Below, in pieces: positions 44,582 through 53,469 of a stretch of DNA of 64,000 bases. The stretch is from Oscillibacter ruminantium GH1 (GTDB taxonomy: Bacteria > Bacillota > Clostridia > Oscillospirales > Oscillospiraceae). The notes beneath the pieces were generated by a model, which saw nothing but the letters and a program-made list of their open reading frames with translations, did not search any database and was not told where the DNA came from. The position numbers and the translations under genes are program-made. The DNA is taken from positions 230,276 through 294,275 of the forward strand of contig NZ_DF158897.1 of assembly GCF_000307265.1 (NCBI RefSeq), in the 5' to 3' direction. Each line of letters opens with the position of its first letter. Within the stretch, counting starts at the first letter, position 1.

Positions 44582-45190
44582 ATGTCTGATCTGATAAAAC
44601 GAGACGATGACGCTGATCTCGAAGTCATGCCGTCTTTTGACTTCGTTTTTGAAAAAGAGACCGAGCAGCAGACTCAAATCGCAGAGCATCGTGCGTGGCT
44701 TAAGAGCATCAAACATGAACGCCCCCTGCCGAAGCATCACTTCAAGGTTGCGGTCTATATCCGCTATTTTAACCAGACAAAACACGAGGACTACCTCGCG
44801 TTTCACAAACAGCAGTTTCTGGATACCATTGGCCTCTGCCCCAACTGGGAGTTTGTCGGCTTCTATGTGGATGAGGGTGGAACCGCGCCAAACATGGAAA
44901 CAGCCGAGGAATGGTCGAGGCTCCTTCAGGATTGTTTCGAGGGAAAGATCGACCTCATTATTACCCAAAAGGCGAGCAATGTTTCCAAGAAGCAAACGGA
45001 ACTCAGCTTCTGCGCGAGGATACTCGCCTCGCTCAAGAAGCCCGTTGGCATCTACTTTATTTCTGAGGACATCTACACTCTGGCTTCATATTATCAGGAG
45101 GATTTAAAAGATCCGTTTTTTCTCCCCGCCCCTGATTGGAAACTGCTGCCTGACGATGCTCCCGGCATGGGAGGTTTACTCAATGATTGA
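44582..45190 (+). CDS. resolvase-fold protein lacking the catalytic serine
   Basis: 202 aa. After an acidic N-terminal 45 residues the fold of a serine-recombinase N-terminal domain starts at KVAVYIRYFNQTKHEDYLAF; the Y-x-R-x-S motif reads YIRYF so the nucleophile is missing. WEFVGFYVDEGGTAPN and GKIDLIITQKASNVSKKQTE correspond to the usual DEGxSGT and KSxSRFAR blocks, with the Ser/Arg of the latter also altered. There is no recombinase or zinc domain. It is the first gene of a six-gene overlapping operon and overlaps the active recombinase by 8 nt, suggesting a regulatory subunit. GGAGGG precedes ATG 44582. Confidence 0.8.
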   Translation: MSDLIKRDDDADLEVMPSFDFVFEKETEQQTQIAEHRAWLKSIKHERPLPKHHFKVAVYIRYFNQTKHEDYLAFHKQQFLDTIGLCPNWEFVGFYVDEGGTAPNMETAEEWSRLLQDCFEGKIDLIITQKASNVSKKQTELSFCARILASLKKPVGIYFISEDIYTLASYYQEDLKDPFFLPAPDWKLLPDDAPGMGGLLND

Positions 45191-47087
45191 TCAGAGCAAA
45201 AAGCAGAAATTGGCGGAGCAAAAGGCGCGTGTCCACAGAAGGGTTTATGCCGAGGTTGATCCGAACAACTACGAGTTTATACCGGCTAAAAAGCAGATCG
45301 ATTACTATGACAATGATGTTCCGCAGCGCGTCGCCGTATATGCCCGTGTTTCGACAGATAACATCCAGCAGACCTCGTCCTACGAACTGCAAAAGAAGTA
45401 TTATGAAGAGTTTGTCGTCCATCATCCGAACTGGACGCTGGTAAAAATCTACGCAGATGAAGGGATAAGCGGGACTTCGCTGGCGCACCGGGACGAGTTC
45501 AACCGAATGATCTCCGACTGCCGTGCCGGGAAGATCGACATGATCATCACCAAGAGCGTTTCCAGATTTGCCCGAAATGTCGTTGACTGTATCAGCATGG
45601 TGCGAACGCTGGCCGAGCTCACACACCCGGTCGGCGTATTCTTTGAGAGCGAGTGCATTTTCTCCCTGAAGGATGACTCTCAGATGGCACTGTCCTTCCA
45701 GGCGACCATGGCGCAGGAGGAGTCGCACATCCGAAGCCGCAGCATGGAGACCTCGCTTCGTATGCGACTCGACGGCGGACTTCCATTGACGCCGAAGCTT
45801 CTGGGGTATTCCCATGATGCAGACGGAAAATTGGTCATTAACCCAGATGAGCAGTCAACGGTAAAGCTCATCTTTTTCATGTATCTCTATGGTTACTCAA
45901 CTACCGAAATCGCGGAGGCTCTGACTGAGCTGGGGCGAAAGACCTATCTTGGAAATGTTACTTGGACTTCCAACTCGATTGTTCAGGTACTTCGCAATGA
46001 AAGGCATTGCGGAGAGGTTCTGACAAGAAAGACTTTCACTCCGAACTACCTGAATCACAAGTCAAGGAAAAACAAAGGTGACAGGCCCCAGAGTGTCTAT
46101 CGAAACCATCACGAAGCCATCGTATCAAGGGATGATTACATAGCTGTCCAGCACCTGTTGAACAACGCGAAATACGGAAACAAGTCTATTCTCCCCGAAC
46201 TTCGGGTCATCGACAGTGGCCTTTTGCGAGGCTATGTTACGATTAATCCCCGTTGGGCGGGATTCAAGGCATCGGATTACTTTCAAGCTGCGGCCAGCCT
46301 GAAACCTTCTGCAGAAGTGGAAGATGCCGAGGGTTATATCGAGGAAGATCCTGAAATACATGTTACCGTGGAGGCGGGCGACTTTGATATGCGCGGGTTT
46401 GAAATCACCCGCTCCGAATTCTTCGATTCTCACCGCCGCCCGTATGTGGTTTTCCAGGATAAGCAGATCAAATTCAGCACCGACTGCGTTAGGAAGCTTG
46501 ATAAAAACAATATGGTCGAGTTTCTTGTGAACCCGCGAGAAATGAAGTTCGCCGTCAGAACAGCCGCCAAGGGCAGCCGCCACGCTGTGGCCTGTTCGCG
46601 GGTATCAAACGGGATTTACTATCCCAAGACCATTTCCTGTGCGGCATATATGGACACGCTGTATCAGATATTCGGATGGAACTCGGATTTCAAGTATCGC
46701 ATTTCCGGGACTCTCTTTCAGAAGGGAAACGAAGCCGTCTATTTGTTCAATATGAGCAATGCTGAGGCTTTTATTAAACCCTATCTGATGGCAAGAGCAG
46801 CAGAGTCCGATGCTCCGAAAGATGAAATTAAGCCTCTCTCAGTATCAGGCACAAGAGTGCGAGCTGTGCCGCAGGAATGGATGAGTTCCTTTGGAAACCA
46901 ATACTACCTGCATCAGCACATTTTTCCGCCCGTCGAGTCGCAAAGCGAAAACGATTGGAAAATACGCTTGGAGGGTCAGTTATTTGAAACAGGCGAAAAA
47001 ATCCATGTTACGGGATTTGACGAACTCAAGCGCTTTATCAATCAGGAACTGAGCAGAGGTGAATTGGAGGAGAAAGCAAATGAATGA
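45183..47087 (+). CDS. large serine recombinase with C-terminal companion domain
   Basis: 634 aa. Resolvase domain from about 45 with Ser57 in VAVYARVSTDN, DEGISGTSLAHRDEF and ITKSVSRFARNVVDC intact; recombinase domain about 215-330 (LGYSHDADGKLVINPDE, TYLGNVTWTSNSIVQVLRNERHCG). The cysteine zinc ribbon usual for the family is absent. Residues about 399-535 form a separate domain (GDFDMRGFEITRSEFFDSH, VEFLVNPREMKFAVR, YMDTLYQIFGWNSDF) that recurs in the next two proteins. It overlaps the previous gene by 8 nt. ATG 45183 has GGGAGG upstream. Expected to catalyse insertion, excision or inversion; DNA target unknown. Confidence 0.88.
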   Translation: MIDQSKKQKLAEQKARVHRRVYAEVDPNNYEFIPAKKQIDYYDNDVPQRVAVYARVSTDNIQQTSSYELQKKYYEEFVVHHPNWTLVKIYADEGISGTSLAHRDEFNRMISDCRAGKIDMIITKSVSRFARNVVDCISMVRTLAELTHPVGVFFESECIFSLKDDSQMALSFQATMAQEESHIRSRSMETSLRMRLDGGLPLTPKLLGYSHDADGKLVINPDEQSTVKLIFFMYLYGYSTTEIAEALTELGRKTYLGNVTWTSNSIVQVLRNERHCGEVLTRKTFTPNYLNHKSRKNKGDRPQSVYRNHHEAIVSRDDYIAVQHLLNNAKYGNKSILPELRVIDSGLLRGYVTINPRWAGFKASDYFQAAASLKPSAEVEDAEGYIEEDPEIHVTVEAGDFDMRGFEITRSEFFDSHRRPYVVFQDKQIKFSTDCVRKLDKNNMVEFLVNPREMKFAVRTAAKGSRHAVACSRVSNGIYYPKTISCAAYMDTLYQIFGWNSDFKYRISGTLFQKGNEAVYLFNMSNAEAFIKPYLMARAAESDAPKDEIKPLSVSGTRVRAVPQEWMSSFGNQYYLHQHIFPPVESQSENDWKIRLEGQLFETGEKIHVTGFDELKRFINQELSRGELEEKANE

Positions 47088-47895
47088 CTTGAACGATGGG
47101 CAGACGCAAGGGGTTCTTGCGGGTATGCTGCAGCATCTTTATGAAGCAACGCCCGACAGCGACACGGCCTTTACCCTGCGAGAAGAAGTCGGCGAGCAGT
47201 CCCCCAACTCGACTTCCGTTAATGGCGATGTGATTGAGCTGGGCGGCGAGTTCGATTATGAGGGCTATCAGGTGGTTCGCCGCGAGTTCTTCGCGCATAC
47301 CAACGAGCCGTCCATCACCTTCAATAATTTCAAGGTGTATGTCAATGCCGCGTGCTTGAGCAGGTTCCCATCTGTGGACTATGTGCAGGTGCTGGTCAAC
47401 AGTGACAGCAAGATCCTTGCTATCCGTCCGTGCAGAGAGGAGGAACGTGACGCCTTTTCGTGGTGCGTCCCCGGATCGGCCAGGAGAAAGCCACGGCAGA
47501 TCACCTGCCGTCTGTTCTTTGTGAAGGTGTTTTCCCTCATGGACTGGAACACGGATTACCGATACAAGCTGCTTGGGAAGGTTATCCACGCAAACGATGA
47601 ATACCTTATCGCCTTTGACCTGTCGGCTACCGAGGTATACCAGCGCGTGTTCAAGGATGGTGAGAAACCCAAAACCTCCCGCACTCCCGTCTTTCCGGAA
47701 GGCTGGCAGAACCAGTTCGGATTGCCTTTTAAGGAACATCGCAACTCAATGCAGGTCAATATCTTTGAGGGGTACGCCGTCTATGGCATTAAGGAAAACA
47801 GCGTGACTACAACTGCGGAAACCGAGGGCGCGACATCTGATGCACACCCGGTTGAAGCGGCAAATAACAATGCGCCGGGAGGTTCTGATGTATGA
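47080..47895 (+). CDS. stand-alone protein with the recombinase companion domain (long form)
   Basis: 271 aa. Residues about 56-190 match the recombinase C-terminal domain: GEFDYEGYQVVRREFFAHT, VQVLVNSDSKILAIRP, FVKVFSLMDWNTDYRYKLLG. N-terminal 55 residues are Asp/Gln-rich; the C-terminal 80 (SRTPVFPEGWQNQFGLPF onwards) resemble the WMSSFGNQYYL region of the recombinase, so nearly the whole second half of the recombinase is duplicated. No recombinase catalytic part. Overlaps the recombinase by 8 nt. GGAGG precedes ATG 47080. I do not know its function; it may load onto or block the recombinase or bind DNA. Confidence 0.8.
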   Translation: MNDLNDGQTQGVLAGMLQHLYEATPDSDTAFTLREEVGEQSPNSTSVNGDVIELGGEFDYEGYQVVRREFFAHTNEPSITFNNFKVYVNAACLSRFPSVDYVQVLVNSDSKILAIRPCREEERDAFSWCVPGSARRKPRQITCRLFFVKVFSLMDWNTDYRYKLLGKVIHANDEYLIAFDLSATEVYQRVFKDGEKPKTSRTPVFPEGWQNQFGLPFKEHRNSMQVNIFEGYAVYGIKENSVTTTAETEGATSDAHPVEAANNNAPGGSDV

Positions 47896-48299
47896 GCAGC
47901 AAGACAGAAATGGTTGCGAACCTCACCCTTGATATGAAAAGGAATCGGATTCGAATATATAGGGCGACGCTACGCGCGCTCGGAGATCCGGCGTATATCC
48001 AGTTTCTGATCAATCCGGAGGAGCTTTATATTGCGATCCTCGGTTCTGAGATTCCGCTGTCCGGTGGAACTGCAAACAGGGTCAAGATACCGAACTCGCG
48101 TCTGGATGGCAAGCTGTCTGTCGAGTTCTACAGCGCCGCGCTGCTCGACGGCATATATAGCATCTTCGGCGTGTTGGACCGTGAATATAACTACCGCCTT
48201 ACAGGTGAGATTGACCAGGTGAATCGGGTGGCTTATTTTTCTTTGCGTACACTGAAGCGAATCGAGCGGAGGAAACTCAATGATGGACAAGGGGTATAG
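47892..48299 (+). CDS. stand-alone protein with the recombinase companion domain (short form)
   Basis: 135 aa, nearly all one domain. Matches the same pattern as the two genes upstream: DPAYIQFLINPEELYIAIL, SVEFYSAALLDGIYSIFGV, REYNYRLTGEIDQVNRVAYF. It has an N-terminal basic segment (DMKRNRIRIYRATLRAL). Overlaps the upstream gene by four bases (ATGA) and is followed by a ParB-like gene overlapping by 20 nt. It is the minimal form of the repeated domain and may be the ancestral unit. Function unknown. Confidence 0.8.
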   Translation: MSSKTEMVANLTLDMKRNRIRIYRATLRALGDPAYIQFLINPEELYIAILGSEIPLSGGTANRVKIPNSRLDGKLSVEFYSAALLDGIYSIFGVLDREYNYRLTGEIDQVNRVAYFSLRTLKRIERRKLNDGQGV

Positions 48300-49254
48300 A
48301 GAGCTTTGCATTGACGCTGAGTTCAAAACATTGATAAGGCCGCTGCGCCGCGATGAGTATGCCCAGCTTGAGGCGAACCTCGTTCTGGATGGATGCCGTG
48401 ACCCGATCATAGTATGGAATGATGTCCTTGTCGACGGGCACAACCGCTACGAGATCTGCAATCGGCTTCATATCCCGTATGCGGTTCAGGAGATCGAGTT
48501 TGACAGCCGGGAGGACGCCATCGTCTGGATATGCAATAATCAGCTCGGCCGCCGGAACATTACGGAGGAAACCCGCAAGTATCTGATTGGCCGGCAATAT
48601 GAAGCAGAGAAGGTCGTCGGCTTTCGCAGAAACACGGATGGGCATAACCAGTACACGAGAGCAGACGATTATGACGAGATAGACGAGACCAGTGATATGA
48701 GCGGCAAGGAACGCAGGGAAAGCGGCCGGCGTACCGCAAACCGGCTCGGCACAAAATATCACGTTTCCTCGGGAGCTGTACAGAAATACGGGAAATACAG
48801 CGCCGCACTGGACACGATTGCAGATAAAGCGCCGGAACTGGTTCCACAGATCTTGTCCGGCAATTACAAGATTTCACACGACAATGTCGTTGCGCTGTCA
48901 ATGATGGAGGCTGAGGAAGTGCGGAAGCTGAGTCAGAAAGTCGGGCATGGGGCGGCGCCATTCATTCGATACAGCGAGTCGCGGAAGGATTTCACCGATG
49001 AACCGGCGCAAAAGCCGGGGCCGAAGCCTCCAGAATTACCCGTAATAAAGACGATGCCCACATTTGATCCTGATGCAGAGGTCACCGGGCTGACTCTCAC
49101 GATCCCCTCGTGGACGAGCTCTATTGATCGAACAAAAGCCGCTGCGGACTTGCGTACCGTTTCGCCGTCAGCGAAGAGACGGCTTGAAGATGCCTTGCTG
49201 TCGCTGCAGAGCAAAGCGCAGGACATGATCCGCGCGATAAAGGAGGACTCCTGA
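48280..49254 (+). CDS. ParB N-terminal domain protein
   Basis: 324 aa. About residues 20-105 carry a ParB/Srx-like fold: LIRPLRRDEYAQLEANLVLDG, DPIIVWNDVLVDGHNRYEIC with the G-H-N-R box. The C-terminal half has HTH-like helices (VSSGAVQKYGKYSAALDTI) and a Pro-rich end. Known relatives bind DNA and sometimes CTP, for partitioning or regulation. ATG 48280 has GGAGG seven bases upstream. It sits in the recombinase operon and ends one base inside the next ParB-like gene. It may mark or bridge the recombination site, or be the element's partition protein; not proven. Confidence 0.8.
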   Translation: MMDKGYRELCIDAEFKTLIRPLRRDEYAQLEANLVLDGCRDPIIVWNDVLVDGHNRYEICNRLHIPYAVQEIEFDSREDAIVWICNNQLGRRNITEETRKYLIGRQYEAEKVVGFRRNTDGHNQYTRADDYDEIDETSDMSGKERRESGRRTANRLGTKYHVSSGAVQKYGKYSAALDTIADKAPELVPQILSGNYKISHDNVVALSMMEAEEVRKLSQKVGHGAAPFIRYSESRKDFTDEPAQKPGPKPPELPVIKTMPTFDPDAEVTGLTLTIPSWTSSIDRTKAAADLRTVSPSAKRRLEDALLSLQSKAQDMIRAIKEDS

Positions 49255-50117
49255 TGCCCGATTATAGTATGTTCGTCCCCCATGTTCATTTTGAACTGAT
49301 CCCAATAAAGAACTTGGTTTCTAATCAGGAGTACCAGCGGAACCTGTCATGGCGTCATGTGCAGAACGCCGCAGAACACTTCGATTTGTACCAGATCAAT
49401 CCGGTCAAGGTTAGCTGCCGGGAGGGTTCAAATTATGTCTTTAACGGCCAGCATACCATAGAGATCGTGGCGCTCGTTTCGGGGTCACGGGATACGCCGG
49501 TCTGGTGCATGATATACGACGATTTGAATTATGAGAACGAAGCGTTTGTCTTTGCCAATCAAATGAAGTTCGTAAAGCCGCTGAAACCCTACGAGGTGTT
49601 CATGGCCAACATTGAGGCCGGGAGCGATAAGCAGCTCATCATCAGGGATTTGGTAGAATCGTATTCTCTATCCATCGGACAGGTAAAAGGCTACGGTGTA
49701 ATCTGTGCCGTATCCGCGCTGGAAGGGATCTACGATAAGTTTGGCTACCATGTATTAGACCGTACCCTGCGTCTGTGCGCGGGGACGTGGGAGGGAGATA
49801 TGAATTCGCTGTGCGCCAACTTCCTGAACGGTGTCGCAAGGCTTGTGAATACCTACGGGGACAAGCTAAAGGACGAGCTTTTCAAGGAGCGAGTCGGCGC
49901 CACCTCGGTCAAACAGCTCACCCGCAACGCAAAAGAACGGCGTCCGGGTTCCCTCGGATTTGCAGAGGCCATGCTTGTTGCATATAACAGGAAATGTAAA
50001 TATCCTCTGGTTTGGAATAAACTCTATGAGAAAAATCTCGGCACGAGCGACGCGCTGGATGTCGATGTCGATCTGCCAGATGATGAAGTGGACGAAGCGG
50101 AAACCGTGGAAGAATAA
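49254..50117 (+). CDS. second ParB-like protein (NGQHT motif)
   Basis: 287 aa. VHFELIPIKNLVSNQEYQRNL opens a ParB-like fold, and YVFNGQHTIEIVAL is the equivalent of the G-x-H-R box. A helical C-terminal half (from about 130) has sequences such as YEVFMANIEAGSDKQLIIRDLVES and ends acidic. Stop/start overlap with the first ParB-like gene (TGATG). The last gene of the six-gene operon; a bidirectional terminator follows. Its partner is likely the other ParB-like protein. Function beyond DNA binding unknown. Confidence 0.75.
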   Translation: MPDYSMFVPHVHFELIPIKNLVSNQEYQRNLSWRHVQNAAEHFDLYQINPVKVSCREGSNYVFNGQHTIEIVALVSGSRDTPVWCMIYDDLNYENEAFVFANQMKFVKPLKPYEVFMANIEAGSDKQLIIRDLVESYSLSIGQVKGYGVICAVSALEGIYDKFGYHVLDRTLRLCAGTWEGDMNSLCANFLNGVARLVNTYGDKLKDELFKERVGATSVKQLTRNAKERRPGSLGFAEAMLVAYNRKCKYPLVWNKLYEKNLGTSDALDVDVDLPDDEVDEAETVEE

Positions 50118-50156
50118 AAACTGGGTTCCCCTCAAACTCCGTGGGAAACCCAGTTT
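50118..50156. terminator. bidirectional terminator between ParB-like and hipA genes
   Basis: AAACTGGGTT (50118-50127) and AACCCAGTTT (50147-50156) pair, with TCCC/GGGA extending the stem; A/T-runs flank it on both sides. It separates two convergent genes. Confidence 0.8.
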
Positions 50157-50170
50157 GCAGTCTTTATTGT

Positions 50171-51430
50171 TCAGAGCTTTAGCGAGAATGCCGGTCGCAT
50201 ATATTCAACAGCACCTCGGCTCAGTCCAAATCTATCTGCGACCCTTTCCCAGCTCTCCTGCACCGTTGTGACGATGTCTGATGCGGCTTTCTCCGCTTCT
50301 GCCTTTGTCAGTCCGAAATATTCGGAAACCTCCATCGCCAGATCCAGATCGATGCTGTTGTCCAGCTCGGTCACATTGAGCGAGAGTCGGTCGCCGGATG
50401 GGATCGGGTTCACATCAAAGAGCGGAGAGAGTTTCCAGCCGGACGGCGTCAGGAGGAAACCGTGGTTGCGAAGATGGTCATCCGTGTTGGACACCGCCAT
50501 ATTGAATACGATTCGCTTCCAAAGCTCCTTGAGATCACGCTTTGGTTCCGCACCGTTTGCGCGGATAAAGGCGGCTATATCAAGATAGCTCGTTCCGTCC
50601 GCGCCGGAAGCGCCGTCAGTTTTGCCCAGCAGCGTCATGGCGGAGGCGAAATGAATGCGCCGTTTACCATCGCGGTCAAAGCGCTTTACCAGAAAGGTGC
50701 TGCCATTTTTTGAAAAGGTTTCGAGCTTTGACTCCGGCGCATCCAATGTGCAGCGCCGTGCCAGCTCATGGACGACTTTTTCCCATGCACCGGTGTTGCT
50801 CTCATCGTGCTTGGATGGAAACTTGGCTATCCAGAGTGAGCCATCGGTTGCCTGGACGGTCGCTTTCGGTCTGGCTCCTCCCAGAGAGGAGCCGGGAGCC
50901 AGGAGCTCTTTCAGCCAGCGCTCGTCGAGTCCGCTGTCGTCATTCTCAAATGCGATGGAGGCGTTCTCCAGCGTCCGCAAGTTGATCCACGGAGGCGTGG
51001 CGTAGACTTTCTCGTTTGAAACAAATTCTCCGCCCTCCTCCAAGCTGAATCGAAGAGCGCCCATACGGGATTCGTCATATACGCCGAGCAGGAAATCGCT
51101 ATCCGTCAGCTTGCGGGGTTTGCGATCCTCTTTTCGCGCTTCGATGGCCTCTTTTCGCGTCATGAGGAGCCGACCCCAGCGATCAGGACAAGAGTCCGCG
51201 AACAGTCCAAACAGCTTCTTATCCAACGGAGCATACTGCCGCCCCTTGTAGAGCGAGAGATCCGGGTCAAGAGGGTATGCGCTCTCAAAGGAACTCAGCC
51301 ATTCCGGGGTGTATTCAAACGAGAAGCTCTCAACCCCTCTTACAAACGAGGCGCGCAAGATCCCTACCAGCGACGGGGCTGCGGCGCGCCAGTTCTCATA
51401 TACATATATCGTTTTTTCGGCCTGAGCCAT
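50171..51430 (-). CDS. hipA: HipA-like serine/threonine kinase toxin
   Basis: 419 aa. HipA N-terminal part (residues 30-120, including FEYTPEWLSS and LFADSCPDRWGRLLMTRKE), the SSLGGARPKATVQ P-loop-like strand and the catalytic motif NTDDHLRNHGFLL with DVNPIP, all typical. HipA kinases phosphorylate glutamyl-tRNA synthetase or similar targets and slow growth. ATG at 51430 follows AAAGGTGA; the TAG of the antitoxin gene ends one base before it. Forms a toxin-antitoxin pair with the Xre-type gene upstream; may stabilise the element. Confidence 0.9.
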   Translation of the reverse strand: MAQAEKTIYVYENWRAAAPSLVGILRASFVRGVESFSFEYTPEWLSSFESAYPLDPDLSLYKGRQYAPLDKKLFGLFADSCPDRWGRLLMTRKEAIEARKEDRKPRKLTDSDFLLGVYDESRMGALRFSLEEGGEFVSNEKVYATPPWINLRTLENASIAFENDDSGLDERWLKELLAPGSSLGGARPKATVQATDGSLWIAKFPSKHDESNTGAWEKVVHELARRCTLDAPESKLETFSKNGSTFLVKRFDRDGKRRIHFASAMTLLGKTDGASGADGTSYLDIAAFIRANGAEPKRDLKELWKRIVFNMAVSNTDDHLRNHGFLLTPSGWKLSPLFDVNPIPSGDRLSLNVTELDNSIDLDLAMEVSEYFGLTKAEAEKAASDIVTTVQESWERVADRFGLSRGAVEYMRPAFSLKL

Positions 51431-51431
51431 A

Positions 51432-51752
51432 CTAATCACCTTTCTTTGGCGCCCGTTTCCTCGTTGGCAGTTCAAGGTCTTGCAGCTTCCGTCCAAACTC
51501 GTCGTCTTTGGCGATCAGGAGCAGGTCTGCGTCCAGATTGTTCAGCGCGTGAAGGACAGCAGCATAGGAGCCTATTGCAACGGTTGAAGAGCCCTTTTCT
51601 ATTGAGTTTAGCGTCTGCCTGCTGATTCCTGCCCGTTCCGCAACGAGCTCGGAGGTCAGCTTTCTCCGGAGCCGCGCAAGCCTGATCTGCTCACCCATCC
51701 GCTCGAGTATCTCTCGGGTTCCGGGCATGATAACCGCCGATTTCTTGCTCAT
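51432..51752 (-). CDS. hipB: HipB-like Xre antitoxin
   Basis: 106 aa. HTH at about 18-75 (GEQIRLARLRRKLTSELVAE, SRQTLNSIEKGSS) and a basic C-terminal tail RKRAPKKGD. Normally binds its own promoter and neutralises the HipA kinase. A textbook promoter lies upstream, overlapping AT-rich near-palindromic DNA that could be the operator. The ribosome site is weak, which is common in such pairs. Confidence 0.9.
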   Translation of the reverse strand: MSKKSAVIMPGTREILERMGEQIRLARLRRKLTSELVAERAGISRQTLNSIEKGSSTVAIGSYAAVLHALNNLDADLLLIAKDDEFGRKLQDLELPTRKRAPKKGD

Positions 51753-51782
51753 TCAATTACCGCCGTTCTTGTAATGTCTAAT

Positions 51783-51811
51783 ATAATATACAAATATAGC
51801 GATATTGTCAA
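51783..51811 (-). promoter_or_regulatory. promoter of hipBA-like pair with AT-rich near-palindrome
   Basis: Minus strand TTGACA (51806-51811), 17 bases, TATTAT (51783-51788). The region around the -10 is an imperfect palindrome (CTAATA...TATAG) where HipB may bind. Confidence 0.75.
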
Positions 51812-51828
51812 GTGTATAGGCTGTTATA

Positions 51829-53469
51829 TTACTCGGCAGTGATGTTTTCTTCTACGATATAGCCGCCCCCGAATATGATATCCAGCTTTCCGCTTGGGTA
51901 GACCTTGATGCATTCAATCATTTGGCGGACAATGGAGTCGTCATATTGAAATCCGCTTTGCTCCCGTTCGGAGATGACTCGCTGAATCTGGTCGAGGCGG
52001 TCATTGGGAGAATTGTCCGAGCTGGCAAGCTCCTGTATGGCGTTGATTCTGTTCTTGAGGAGCGCAATCGTATCCGAGATTTGTTTGAACTCATCCTCGC
52101 GGCTTTCGATGTCGTTTCCGGTCTGAACGCTTTCATTGATCAATTCAAGCATTTTTCGGTTCAGCGCATCGACTTTGCGCTGGAGCAGGTCGACTTCGTC
52201 GGAGCATCCGTTCAAGCCGATTGCCTCGCCGATGGTTGCTTTCATAAGCGCCATGTAGGTGGGTCTGTCCTCCTCGTTAAATCTGTTGAGCGCTCGCATG
52301 ATGGCGTTTTGGAGTGCTTTCTCATCGATGGTGGCGGATTCCTTACAGTACTTCTTTCCGTAGTCGAGACGGTTTATGCACCGCCAGACGACCCTTTTTT
52401 GCTTATAGGCAGTCCATGTGACTCTCTTATAGCGGCTGCCGCACTCCCCACAGATTAGCACATCCGTCAGGGCAAATCGAGAGTATTTTCCTGACGAAGT
52501 GATCGAGGATTTTGTGGACTTCGGCGCTACTGTTTTTCTCCTGATGAGTTCTTCCTGAACCTTGTGAAAGGTATCGCGGCTGATAATTGCCGGATGGCTG
52601 TTCTGTACATAGTACATGGGGGCCTCGCCCGTGTTCTTGCGCCTTGTCTTAGATATGCAGTCGACGGTCACGGTCTTCTGGAGAATTGAGTCGCCGCAGT
52701 ATTTTTCGTTTGCAAGGACATTGGCTATCATGGAGCTGCTGAAGGATAAATTCTTACCGGGGATTTCGGTGTGTTCAGCTTTTAGGACAGCCGAGATGCG
52801 GGGAGGCGTTTCGCCGGCAAGGTACATATTGAAGATTCGCATAACGATTGCAGCTTCGTCCGGAACTACCTCCGGCATTCCATCCTCGCCTTTCCGATAT
52901 CCGAGGAGCTTCTTGTACATAAAGATTGAATTGCCATCCTCAAATTTTTTGCGATAGCTCCATGTGATGTTTTTGCTCATGCTTTCGGATTCGGACTGAG
53001 CGAAACCGGCGTATATGACGAGGTAGAGTTCGCTGTCAATTTTGAGCGTGTCAATGTTCTGCTCCTCAAAAAGCACCCCGATGCCTCTGGATTTCAGGAT
53101 TCGTACATGATCCAGACAGTCCACCGTGTTTCTGGCGAAGCGAGAGACGGACTTGGTGATGATGTAGTCGATTTTTCCGGAGAGGCAGTCGTTAATCATC
53201 TTTTTGAACTCAGGCCGTTTATCGGCACGAGTTCCAGAAATGCCCTCATCGGCATAAAGCCCCGCAAATTCCCAGTCTGTCCTTGCGGCGATCATCTCCG
53301 TATAGACCTTCTTTTGCGTGGTGTAGGAAGTGAGCTGTTCCTCGCTGTCCGTGGAGACTCGGCAATAAGCCGCCACGCGCTGCTGTCGGTACTTTTCCTT
53401 ATCTACGATCAGGGAACGCTTCGGCTCAATGACCGTGATTGTCTTTTTCGGTATCTTGGTTGCTTGCAT
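51829..53469 (-). CDS. large serine recombinase A
   Basis: 546 aa. Ser39 in VAAYCRVSTDS, DEGISGTRADKRPEF, ITKSVSRFARNTVDC intact; recombinase domain about 190-290; zinc ribbon CGECGSRYKR...WRCINR with a further Cys; a long coiled coil after (LLQRKVDALNRKMLELINES). This is a complete TnpX/PhiC31-like serine recombinase. I choose ATG at 53469, where GGAG lies nine bases upstream; the frame upstream to 53532 lies within the preceding gene. Overlaps it by 44 nt. Last gene of the recombinase operon that starts at 56766. Confidence 0.92.
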   Translation of the reverse strand: MQATKIPKKTITVIEPKRSLIVDKEKYRQQRVAAYCRVSTDSEEQLTSYTTQKKVYTEMIAARTDWEFAGLYADEGISGTRADKRPEFKKMINDCLSGKIDYIITKSVSRFARNTVDCLDHVRILKSRGIGVLFEEQNIDTLKIDSELYLVIYAGFAQSESESMSKNITWSYRKKFEDGNSIFMYKKLLGYRKGEDGMPEVVPDEAAIVMRIFNMYLAGETPPRISAVLKAEHTEIPGKNLSFSSSMIANVLANEKYCGDSILQKTVTVDCISKTRRKNTGEAPMYYVQNSHPAIISRDTFHKVQEELIRRKTVAPKSTKSSITSSGKYSRFALTDVLICGECGSRYKRVTWTAYKQKRVVWRCINRLDYGKKYCKESATIDEKALQNAIMRALNRFNEEDRPTYMALMKATIGEAIGLNGCSDEVDLLQRKVDALNRKMLELINESVQTGNDIESREDEFKQISDTIALLKNRINAIQELASSDNSPNDRLDQIQRVISEREQSGFQYDDSIVRQMIECIKVYPSGKLDIIFGGGYIVEENITAE

